Assembly (NCBI RefSeq): GCF_965638725.1
Contig: NC_134949.1
Span: forward strand, 123,874,294 to 123,938,293
Source of the DNA: Aptenodytes patagonicus
Taxonomy: Eukaryota > Chordata > Aves > Sphenisciformes > Spheniscidae
DNA: 64,000 bases
Reading direction: 5' to 3'
Under the pieces are notes generated by a model. That model saw nothing but the letters and a program-made list of their open reading frames with translations. It searched no databases and was not told the origin of the DNA. Positions 24,101 through 32,516 of the stretch are shown here, piece by piece. A program made the translations under genes and the position numbers. Every line of letters starts with the position of its first letter. Position 1 is the first letter of the stretch.

Positions 24101-27100
24101 AAAAAAATTATATTTATGGCATTTTTCTGAACTGAAACATGTAAATTGCGACAATACAGCTCTGTTAAAATAGAAATGAAGAATAATGAGCGGTTTCTTT
24201 TGAGTGGTTTCTCTTTGTTTGTATCCTTTCTTATGAACATTCTGCAGTCATAGTAAAAATAACATTGCAAGGAGGGGATCAGTTTGCCCATATAAGCACT
24301 GCTTTTATAGATGTCTGGCAACATCAAAAAGAAGCTTTGAGGGGGAAGTATATAAGGGAAACAAAACCAGCACTAAATAAATATTTGGGATGCCTTTTTA
24401 AGTTGTGTTCAGGTTGCACAGCTCTTGCCCAACTGACAGGCCTAATTCCTGAAATAGAATGTTTATGGACATAAAGTGTGTACTCAGTACCTTTGAGTTG
24501 ATGAGTAATGTCTTAACCTTTATTTTTGCAGCTGGCTGTGTTGAATCAGGAGAAAATGTAACAAACACCACGTATATTTTCTCCAGAAACAACCTTAAAA
24601 GGTAGAGTTTAATAAGATCAAAATATCTTTTTATTAAAAAAAAAAAAAACCGCTGTTTTCTGAAATACTGATTCTTTGTAAAAGGCCCGTGGGTCACCTG
24701 CCATGTCCTGGAAAGGCAACTCTTGCTGTTCGCTGCTGCCCAGTCTACTTTGAGTTGAGACAAGCATTTAATAAAGGTACTGTAAATCCTTCAGGGAGTA
24801 TGATTTTACAGCAAATATGTGAAAAGGCCAACGTGGCTGTTTACTATTTTATGCCCTAGCCTTTTAACATTCTGTTAAGATAGTGTTGTACCACATCTTA
24901 GAAGCTGTTTCCTGATTCTAAGACCCTGAATCCACCTTAAGTACCTTGTGAGTAGCTTTTGATATTGTGGATAAACGTTCTTACTTGGCCTCTTAGGCTA
25001 CAGAAACACTGTTTAATATTTTTTTAACTTTTAACCATCTTGTGTGAGTAAAAGTAAATAACTTGGCTTAGCACTAAAGGAGTGGCCCAGTGAAATGTTT
25101 TCTGTTAGTCTCAACTACCTGCATCACAGAAGCACCAGAGAGTTGGTGTAGTTTGCAACAACCATTGCTGTTTATTCAAGGAAGCCAAACCTGAAGCAGT
25201 GCTGGTGTTACTGGCCGGAACAGGAGTTCCGAGGTGGGGAAAGGATTGTATGAAGTTGCATGAGAACTTACCCGGAGATTGAAATCCAGCCTTATTGTGA
25301 GCCCAGTGGGTCCAGGAGTGTTTATATTTTAACAAGACCAGTCTTACTCTGGTGAAAAGGCAGAGCTTTGCTCCTTTCTTTAGAGGGTCAATCTGTAGTA
25401 TTCCTTACAGGATTTAGAGATCACCTGTTGTTGTGTTCTGTTATTTTCATTGTCATCTTTAGATCCATCATAATAGTGTGTTGCAAAGTAGGGAGATGAG
25501 TGTCTGCTGTTGGTCTCTGTAGCTCCTCTAAACGGAGTGTTTAGTTTCTGCAACATACACCCAGAGAAGTGAAAATCTAAGACAGTCTAGAAATCTATAG
25601 ATATGAGTATGTTACATTATGTTAATGTTAATGGCCTCTCTGTTTCAGTGTGCAGCTTCCATAATAACTGTAGAGCTGAACGGGAGCCCTGTATACTAGG
25701 AATTTCTGAAAGCAGCTAGCTAGCACTCAGCTTCCAGTAGAAGTTGGAATAATCTGCCCTTACAAAGAACTCATGTTGCAATGATAAGACTAGCTAGGAG
25801 CTGAACCCAAGATAACACAAATGGAGCTATATCCATTGTTTTGACTGAGTCATACAGAATATAATGTGGTGGTATAAATTTGTCGTGACCTTGATTTACA
25901 CTATATCCTAAGGTGTGTTTGGACTTTTATACTCAAGTGCATATAAATATGCTGAAAAATTTCAGCTGGAAAATATATGACAAACTTTACAAAACAAAAT
26001 AATAGCAATCCAGATGGACAAATTCTGGCCAATTTCTCTGTCTTAAGCTAAGGCAATAGAGGGCAAACTTCAGGCAACAGAATTGTTAGTGCTTGACATT
26101 AAACTTTACATTTTATAGAAGCGCTGTCTTCTCAGCTGTTACCTTGATACTGATTAATAATGAAATCTTTATTTAGATTCATGACTAAGCTAGTGCAGTT
26201 ACTACCTTGCAATTAATAGAAAAGACAATTCTCAGTGTGTTCATTTCTTTGCATTCTAGATGAAATCAGTCAGAAATCAGCTCCTGCTCTATTTAATCTT
26301 CCCTATCGATTGGTGTTTGCTGTTGCTTCAGAAGATTCTGTGCTTTTTTATGATACTGAGCAGTCCTTCCCCTTTGGTTATGTTTCTAACATACATTATC
26401 ACACCCTGAGTGACATTTCATGGTAGGTAATTGTTATATTGTTAAGATTTGTTGTGATGGAAATGTCCCTTTTACATGTTGAAGTTCTGCACACCAGAGA
26501 GATTAAATCAGATGCGAAGGCCAGAATTGAAGATCTTTTGTTCATTTGGATTGGATATCTTTCACTTGACCGCAGTTTTATTTAAATGTATACATGTACT
26601 TGGGGAAGGGATGAGGAAAAGTCAGGTACAGCATGTGTTATAGATGGGAGGGTGAGGGTTGAAGAAAAGTTCTGACCTTTCCTCTTAATGGAAAAAAACA
26701 AATCACAAATAGGTCCAGCGATGGAGCCTTTCTTGCTATTTCTTCCATGGATGGATACTGTTCATTTGTTACCTTTGAGAAGGATGAACTGGGAATACCA
26801 TTGAAGGAGAAGCCACAGATAAATGTCAGGACTTCTGGTGCAACAGAGAAGAAAGTGAAAAAGAGCCAGTCGCACAAAGTCATTTCCCCAGGCTCTAGGC
26901 TGACAGAGGGGACTCCTCCCAGCAGGGCCACTGATCCCAGCACTCCCACCCTCCAACCTAGAACACCCACAGCTGCCGGTAAGGACTTGCCTTCCACACC
27001 TGTTGGCATAAAAAATGTTCCAGTCTCATCCTCAGATGAGAGGAAGATCAGCCAGCCAGCCAGCCAGAGCACTAAAGTAAACCAGCCCAGGAGGATTACT

Positions 27101-29349
27101 CTCAACACTTTACAAGCATGGAGCAAAACACCAAGGTGAGATTTATATTGCCATTTCCAGTCATAAGTATGAAGGCCAAGACAAGCTGTGCTTGGGCTAC
27201 GTTTAAAGGGTTGGAGTTTAGACATAAATTCCCATCCCTGTGTCTTGGTTGTAACTGTCTTGACATGGAACTTTTTGTTCCAGTTATACTGTAGCTGAAA
27301 GGTCAAAATGTTTCCTGAATCCTAAATATACAGCTTTTATATATCTGTCTGAAATGTGAGGCAGTAGCAAAGTTAACCTGACCATTGCGCCTTGTCCATG
27401 TGGCAGCAACAGGTGTCTGTCTTAAGGTCCCATTTTCTGTGCAAAGATGGTACCTGAAGCCTTCAGCTGACAAGAGCTATTTAAAGACTTTTCTGACAAG
27501 AAATATTTTAAGAAGTAAAGAGTGCAAGTCTAGACAGGCCCTCAGTGTTGCACAGTCATGGGTGTGGGACTTAATGCATTGATTGAGGTTATTTCCTAAG
27601 GTGAAGATCTAGGTTTTTAGAAATTGCCTGTAAGCCATGTATTGATTGTCAAACAGCCTGCAATATAAGATCCTGAGCTGGTGTGCAACAGTAAGGAGAC
27701 AGCCGTGCAATTAGAGATCTAGATCTTGTCAGCAAAACAAGGCTATTTTATAATTAAAGGAAATTATTACAACTTCTCATAGGAATGTTTTAATTAGTAG
27801 GTGGCTAGGGAAGAAGTGATGAACGAGAAAGCAGGATAGTAGATTTCATCCACAACCGCAAAGAAAAATCTTGGAGATGATGGCTTTCTACACACGGCTG
27901 TTCATCTGTACTAGAACTAACAAGTCAAAGGGTTGTAGGTTGTTGAAAGTGACTTTTGCCTGGAGGGTGAGGTGACTGATGGAGCTAATTAATCTTTTTC
28001 TTTTGGAGAGAGAGAGAACCTGTATTTAATCGTATCAACTGATTATGCTATGAGTGTCATCTTGTAGTAGCATGCATGGTGCTACTTGTAAGACTTTTTT
28101 TTTATGGTTCAATCCTCTGCTGCTTTTGCGCTTAATTTTTAAGTGCCATCCAGAAGAGATTTAGCAGAAGAATATAGATTTGCAGTAATTGTTAGTGGAC
28201 CTCAGCGGGCAAAATAATTCCCTAGAGTTTTATGAATCTAAAATGTTAACATGGACAGGGCTAGGGAATAGTAAGCTCTTCCAGTGGAACTGGAAGACTT
28301 ACCAGGTGCCAAGAAACAGGTTAAAATCCCTGCCTTTGCAGCCACTCTTAATTTTAAAATATTTGATCAAGACACTGTGCTCTGAAGGTGAGTATCAAGC
28401 ATTGTGCCACGTATAACATATGCAGAAGTATTTTCTAGTGGAAAAGATCACTAGTGGTATTTAAAGTACTTCTAAAAAATGCTCTGTTCAATATATAACA
28501 AGAAAAAAATGCGTAATAAAGTATATCTAAACTACATTTAAATTTAACTGATTCTATCTGACGTAAATCTTTAAATAAAGTATTTGTGGAAATGATGGCT
28601 TTAAAGCAATTGAACTGTTTCTGCTCTTTTAAAGGAGAGTAAACTTGATTCCACTGAAGCCAGATACGCCAGCCTCTGCATATACAGATACAGTTCCTTT
28701 ACCTCCTTCCTCAGAACAGGAACATGGTAAGCTTTTGTGGCTGTTAATATCCAGCAAAGTCTTTTGCCAATCAGTTCTTTCCATGATAGACTTCTGTAAT
28801 AAGCTATAAGCTTATAACACAAGCACAGTCAAGCACACACCTAAACCTAGTTGCAGATTCTAAAGCTTCTTCATTGTCTTGGTGTGTTTGAAAGGTGCTT
28901 TTGACGATATGAAATGTGTTCTCACTGTGGTTGCTCTTGGGCAGCTGCTTATGTGACAATATGTCACTACAGTTTTCATAGTAATGGGCACATTAGCTGA
29001 CACTGAAACCAAGAAGAGTAAATTCACTTGGATGTAATGTCCTCCAAGTCCTACAGGTGAGTTTTAAAGACCCTTGTACTTTCAGCACATCATTGTTTCA
29101 GATGCTAGACTCTCAAGCCACGGTTGTTTTGGTTTTTTTTTGGTGAGTGCTGCATTGTTTGTGATTCAGCAAACCAATTTACTTTCTTAATCTGGATTTA
29201 CTTAGCTCAAATGATTTTCCTGTCTGCCTGTTTCAGAGAGGCCATTACCGTCTGATGACAGCCTTCAAAATCCCCCAGCATCAAAACGTCCTAGAACTGA
29301 GGAAATGTCTCTTTCTGCATCTGCTGAAGATCAAATCAGTTGCGATTGA
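12046..29349 (+). CDS. CHAF1B: CHAF1B, chromatin assembly factor 1 subunit B (p60)
   Basis: Middle subunit of CAF-1, which deposits newly made H3-H4 on DNA behind the replication fork together with CHAF1A, RBBP4, PCNA and ASF1 (family knowledge). Thirteen coding exons: 12046-12171, 16024-16156, 16899-17016, 18562-18665, 20927-21023, 22723-22807, 23812-23905, 24532-24601, 24685-24776, 26260-26422, 26713-27135, 28635-28726 and 29237-29349. They total 1710 nt, one uninterrupted frame of 569 residues plus TGA; the human protein is 559. Residues 1 to about 390 form the WD40 propeller (for example GH at 127-128 and WD at 156-157). The Ser/Pro/Thr-rich tail carries two B-domain-like motifs, RRITL at 487-491 and RRVNL at 502-506, the type known to bind ASF1. 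A basic KRPR lies at 549-552. The start ATG has A at -3 and gives the expected MKVITCEI N-terminus. Confidence 0.97.
14765..14769. repeat. Target-site duplication, left (CAGCT)
   Basis: Five bases directly before the LTR's TG end, repeated exactly at 15854-15858 after its CA end. Confidence 0.85.
14770..15853. mobile_element. Solo LTR of an endogenous retrovirus (copy 1)
   Basis: The 1084-bp unit begins TGTGGTGG and ends CTAGTACA (TG...CA). It is flanked by a perfect 5-bp duplication, CAGCT, at 14765-14769 and 15854-15858. It aligns over its whole length with the unit at 45908-47039. No gag, pol or env sequence is attached. A TATA-like TATTTAAG (15688-15695, - strand) and AATAAA (14948-14953, - strand) suggest the LTR reads on the - strand, but the strand is not certain. 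An internal array of related 44-49 bp units holds the recurring motif CTCCAGCATGGGTCC. A 5-bp duplication is usual for ERVL-like elements, though some other ERVs share it. Confidence 0.88.
15010..15025 (+). repeat. Poly-C run inside LTR copy 1
   Basis: Sixteen consecutive C, where the second LTR copy has a mixed C/T/A tract. A likely slippage site. Confidence 0.9.
15854..15858. repeat. Target-site duplication, right (CAGCT)
   Basis: Exact partner of 14765-14769; together they define the insertion borders. Confidence 0.85.
16024..16156 (+). CDS. CHAF1B: CHAF1B coding exon 2
   Basis: Begins [16 protein letters not shown] and ends in phase 1 at GGAGATG before GTGAGT. Encodes residues 43-86 plus one base, blades 1-2 of the propeller. 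Confidence 0.96.
16157..16898 (+). other. CHAF1B intron
   Basis: Intron of 742 nt, donor GTGAGT, acceptor TTCTTCTACAG. No insert recognised. Confidence 0.9.
16899..17016 (+). CDS. CHAF1B: CHAF1B coding exon 3
   Basis: Encodes DAVILLWK and then an acidic inter-blade loop ([13 protein letters not shown]) typical of CHAF1B. Residues 87-126; ends in phase 2 before GTAGCT. Confidence 0.96.
17017..18561 (+). other. CHAF1B intron
   Basis: Intron of 1.5 kb, AT-rich, acceptor CTGGCTTCTAG. No element recognised. Confidence 0.9.
18562..18665 (+). CDS. CHAF1B: CHAF1B coding exon 4
   Basis: A complete WD40 blade: GH at residues 127-128, [10 protein letters not shown] ending at 157. Starts in phase 2 and ends in phase 1 at AATAAAG before GTAAAT. 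Confidence 0.96.
18900..18921 (+). repeat. Poly-C run (22 nt)
   Basis: Uninterrupted C tract; the complementary poly-G could form a quadruplex. Followed by a C-rich, A-containing stretch to about 18970. Confidence 0.9.
19873..19891 (+). repeat. Poly-A run (19 nt)
   Basis: Simple A tract within the intron, with no retrocopy body upstream that I can recognise. Confidence 0.85.
20927..21023 (+). CDS. CHAF1B: CHAF1B coding exon 5
   Basis: Encodes [21 protein letters not shown] and the start of the next blade. Phase 1 in, phase 2 out before GTGAGC. Confidence 0.96.
21024..22722 (+). other. CHAF1B intron
   Basis: Intron of 1.7 kb, acceptor CTCCACCATGTAG. A short GC-richer part at 21915-22270 has chance open frames on both strands. 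No element recognised. Confidence 0.88.
22723..22807 (+). CDS. CHAF1B: CHAF1B coding exon 6
   Basis: Encodes [20 protein letters not shown] and ends on a codon boundary (GGA GAG) before GTACAT. Confidence 0.95.
22808..23811 (+). other. CHAF1B intron
   Basis: Intron of 1.0 kb, acceptor CAATGTTCCAG. No insert recognised. Confidence 0.9.
23812..23905 (+). CDS. CHAF1B: CHAF1B coding exon 7
   Basis: Encodes [19 protein letters not shown] and [12 protein letters not shown], a conserved CHAF1B segment. Phase 0 in, phase 1 out before GTATGT. Confidence 0.96.
23906..24531 (+). other. CHAF1B intron
   Basis: Intron of 626 nt, acceptor TTATTTTTGCAG. No insert recognised. Confidence 0.9.
24532..24601 (+). 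CDS. CHAF1B: CHAF1B coding exon 8
   Basis: Short exon encoding [19 protein letters not shown] and on to the split Arg codon. Phase 1 in, phase 2 out before GTAGAG. Confidence 0.95.
24685..24776 (+). CDS. CHAF1B: CHAF1B coding exon 9
   Basis: Follows an 83-nt intron (24602-24684). Encodes [19 protein letters not shown] and FELRQAFNK. Phase 2 in, phase 1 out before GTACTG. Confidence 0.95.
24777..26259 (+). other. CHAF1B intron
   Basis: Intron of 1.5 kb, acceptor TTTGCATTCTAG. No insert recognised. Confidence 0.9.
26260..26422 (+). CDS. CHAF1B: CHAF1B coding exon 10
   Basis: Encodes residues 307-360, including [19 protein letters not shown] and [19 protein letters not shown], a strongly conserved part of the propeller. 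Ends in phase 2 at TCATG before GTAGGT; the alternative donor 5 nt on would add an in-frame stop. Confidence 0.96.
26423..26712 (+). other. CHAF1B intron
   Basis: Intron of 290 nt, donor GTAGGT, acceptor AATCACAAATAG. The acceptor's pyrimidine tract is weak, but the phase and the protein match on both sides require it. Confidence 0.88.
26713..27135 (+). CDS. CHAF1B: CHAF1B coding exon 11 (largest)
   Basis: Encodes the last propeller strand ([18 protein letters not shown]...[12 protein letters not shown]) and most of the Ser/Pro/Thr-rich tail, ending with the first B-domain-like motif [16 protein letters not shown] stretch from this exon is duplicated downstream at about 32389-32456. It contains an AGCC tetranucleotide run. 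Confidence 0.96.
27049..27067 (+). repeat. CAGC tetranucleotide run in coding sequence
   Basis: Nearly five copies of a 4-bp unit within CHAF1B exon 11, coding SQPASQS. Because the unit is not a multiple of three, any length change would shift the frame. Confidence 0.85.
27136..28634 (+). other. CHAF1B intron
   Basis: Intron of 1.5 kb, donor GTGAGA, acceptor TGCTCTTTTAAAG. No insert recognised. Confidence 0.9.
28635..28726 (+). CDS. CHAF1B: CHAF1B coding exon 12
   Basis: Completes the second B-domain-like motif ([13 protein letters not shown]) and continues the Pro/Ser-rich tail. Phase 2 in, phase 1 out before GTAAGC. Confidence 0.95.
28727..29236 (+). other. CHAF1B last intron
   Basis: Intron of 510 nt, donor GTAAGC, acceptor TGCCTGTTTCAG. 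No insert recognised. Confidence 0.9.
29237..29349 (+). CDS. CHAF1B: CHAF1B terminal coding exon
   Basis: Encodes [20 protein letters not shown] and the final acidic/Ser residues, ending TGA at 29347-29349. The KRPR element resembles a short nuclear localisation signal. Confidence 0.94.
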
Positions 29350-31720
29350 AAGAAATAAAGCCTAAGCTTTTAGTAGACTCTTCACAGTCTGAAGGCGATG
29401 CAGCTGTATCTGAGAGTCCTTTTCTTTTTGCAAATGTTAAAGCCTCAATTCCTGATTAAAGTACCATATGCATATTTGACGTAGTGCTGTGAAGAAGGAA
29501 GCTGGCAGTAGAAGATGCAGGTTTCAGGAATTTGTAGCTTTGCAGAAGACATAGTTGGGAAGTGACTTCTAATTGCGTTTCTACTTCTTGAAGACAGCAT
29601 TCTTCAAGAAATGCCACAGTTTAAGGAAATCAGGGAAATCTGGGTATTGGAAAGCCATACAGTAACTTAAGTGTCTCCATCAAAGTCCCTAAGTTGATGT
29701 TTATAAAGTATTATGTCTTCCAGCAACCTGTCTGGCAAAAGAATAGAATTTTTAAGGACTTAATCATAATGATTTAATGTGGTTTAAGACAAAAAAAAAA
29801 GAAACTGTTTCATTCAAGCATTTCTTGGCTTATATGTTTAGCAATGTGCAGAATAATTCATGCTCTCCAGTGCATGTGGAATGGAAGCTGATGTTCAGAT
29901 GCTCTGAATGCAGCAGCATACAATATGACTGATATGGTTGAAACAGAAATCAGAACTTGTAACTGCAAGAAAGCAAAAGGAAGAAACCCTCTGAAGACCT
30001 GTTATAAGCATTAAACAGCGGAAGAAAGTTCTTAATTGTTTAGTTTCTGTATTTTAAAAAAATGCAGACATGAGATTTTCCTGAGGCAGCAGGATTTAGT
30101 ATACAAGTTTCCCCCTTTTCATTTTTCCAAATCTTAAATCCCTTAGCCAGTAAAACATAATATAAATCCAGTGTATATTAAATTTCTAAACGTTTGTTTC
30201 TTTTTAGCATTTAATACTTGCTATGTAATTGAACTTAAGACATGCAGATTGAAAACAATGAGACCAAAATAATTGAAAATCACTACACTTGATTTTCTGT
30301 GGTGTGCAGACCTAGCCTCCAGAAGTAGAATGCTCAGCCACAGTATTCTGAGCTTGTCCACTTCATTTTCTTTAACGTCATGTACTTGTTTTTAAAAAGT
30401 AAGATAATTCTTAAAATGCGAATAGTCATTCTAGCTGATAATGGCATGTAGAAGTTTTAAACAGAATTTTCTCTTATGACTTAGCCTATTTGTCTATCAT
30501 TTGAAGTTCTACAACACACAGGAGGGGAAAGCTGCAATTCACATTAAAGCTCTTTGACTTTCATTCTTCCCTGGATTTGGTGGGGTTTGAGGTGTGTAAC
30601 TTACTTCGTATTTGTTTTCTGTCAGTTTCTAAGAAAGTGGACTAATGCTTTAGAAAAGCAGAAATACAGATGTTTCAGAAGTGATTCATAAAAATAACAT
30701 AAGGAGGAAATATTAACAAATACCTATGTCGGAGTGTTTCAAGCAAATGAAGTACGTTGCCTACAATTCAATTTCAACAGAAATTAATGAGCAAAGAGTT
30801 GTAGGAAACTGACTGTGTCTTTGCTTTCAACCACTGAGATGAGAATGGAGCTTCATTAGACTTAACCAAACCTGTTTTTTCTTCTAGTGAGGAATATAAA
30901 GACTCAATTACCAAGCAAAGCCACATCTAAAACTCTTTCTCCCAAAGGTTTATAGAGAGATCTAAATTAAACCTTGTAGAGCTATCTGAATTGATAGCTA
31001 AAGCAGATATTTGTAACTAACATGCATTGCTGGACTTGCTATTTTATGTTTTGTCCAGTTTGAGTTACAAGAATACTGGTATTTCACCTTTTTGTGGGAC
31101 AGTGACCCACTTAGTACAGTACTGCAGTGTTTTGTTTTGTGCACTGCATAGGATCCTTTGAATTCATACTTCTAAATACTAATTGCAAAGCTATCCTGAT
31201 AGGTATTCTCAGACCTCTCCTTTTTTTTTTTTACACAGTGTATTTCAATGTAAACTACTCTGTCTGTTGAAAAATAGTAGGTTAGGTATATTATTTTAGT
31301 GTTAATTGGCATATGTGGTCTATGTGATCTTCAGATGCAATTAATTGCCAGAGTATTCATCTTTATTTCATACCATAACCATTCAGGTGACATCCATGTT
31401 TGTTTATATGGTCGCTTAGCTTATTTTCGCTCTGCCTTGCAATCTAATTGGAGCCGTAAGCTTAATGTGGCTTCCACTGCTTCCGTCTGGAACTTACTTC
31501 CTCATCATGATACCTGTCAGAATGCTCTACCTGGTATTTCGTCTTCCCTGATAGGGTTTTTTCTTTCCTTTAGTTCTAGTTGTCTCTTGCCACTATGATT
31601 TCCTACTTCTCTGTTTATTCTGTTACTACCTTGTTGTCAAATTTATACAGCACTAGGTTTTTAACCTTTTTCTATAAATGGATGCCATCGTTCATATAAT
31701 AAATTACTATCTTTAACACT
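29350..31720 (+). other. CHAF1B: CHAF1B 3' UTR (extent inferred)
   Basis: AT-rich, without open frames of note. AATAAA occurs at 29354-29359, very close to the stop, and at 31698-31703; the distal one would give a 2.35-kb UTR. Which is used cannot be told from sequence alone. Confidence 0.5.
31698..31703 (+). promoter_or_regulatory. Candidate distal CHAF1B poly(A) signal
   Basis: AATAAA in an AT-rich setting, followed by T-rich sequence from about 31739. Confidence 0.4.
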
Positions 31721-32388
31721 GTGACAGTCAGAACTGTAGATTCCTCTTTTTTGTGATCCTTGTTTCAGTCTCCAAGGGGCCATCCCCACATAACATTCAT
31801 ACTTAAGACACTGAAAACTATTCTCACACTGTTTATAGAAAGTGGGTTTGTGTTTTGTTCTCAGTCATGCACTAGAGACTGCTCCAAGACAGAACGTGCC
31901 CAGTGCTGTTTCTATTCTTTCTTCATAAGGTGATGTATTACATAGACATAATTCTTTCAAGGGTGCTCTTTAGTCCAGGTTTGACTTAAATGTTAATTTT
32001 AATTGGCCAGCTGAAGTGTTCGTAGTTCAAATGGACCCTGAATTCATATTCCAACTGTGAACGTGGTGTACGTGTCATCTTCTTAGGTCACATTTTGCTC
32101 AGTGCCTTCTGTAAGGATCTAATCCGCTCTAAGGACTATTATCCTGCTTGTGCTATCTTGATGAGATAGCATTATGGAAAAACGCCCTGTCTACATCTTT
32201 TGACCTCGCAGCAGTAAGAAGAGGGAGCTGAACTCATAGAAGTAACTTCTGTAAGAGGCAGCAAATTGCTGTTAAACTCGGGGAACCGCAGAACTCTTCA
32301 TTTGGGGTGTCCAAGCCCTGCTCCCATCAGCACATTTGGTACCAGTGTATGTCAGTGTCCCACAGGCCAGTCCCCTGAAAAACCAAAA
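31721..32388. other. Intergenic, nothing recognised
   Basis: Between the inferred CHAF1B 3' end and the chimeric duplication. No exon, RNA gene or repeat that I can name. Confidence 0.5.
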
Positions 32389-32456
32389 AAAGAGCACAGT
32401 TGCACAAAGTCATTTCCCCAGGCTCTAGGCTGACAGAGGGGACTGCTCGAGCAGGG
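32389..32456 (+). pseudogene. Duplicated fragment of CHAF1B exon 11
   Basis: The 43 bases at 32402-32444 are identical to 26872-26914 in CHAF1B exon 11. Weaker similarity extends left to about 32389 and right through a shared AGCAGGG. It is in the same orientation as the gene. No other exon sequence is attached, so it is a fragment rather than a full retrocopy. It joins directly to a CR1 3' end on its right. Confidence 0.9.
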
Positions 32457-32516
32457 GGGTTGGACCAGATGACCTCCAGAGGTCCGTCCAACCTCACCCA
32501 TTCTGTGATTCTGTGA
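32446..32516 (+). mobile_element. CR1 LINE 3' end
   Basis: Typical CR1 terminal sequence (GGTTGGACCAGATGACCTCC...) ending in two copies of the 8-bp tail unit ATTCTGTG. Only the last 70 or so bases are present. It is preceded without a gap by the CHAF1B-derived fragment. Confidence 0.88.

Noticed and set aside
26638..27306. A 222-codon - strand frame
   Set aside because: It is antisense to CHAF1B exon 11 and its flanks; the + strand exon explains the open frame.
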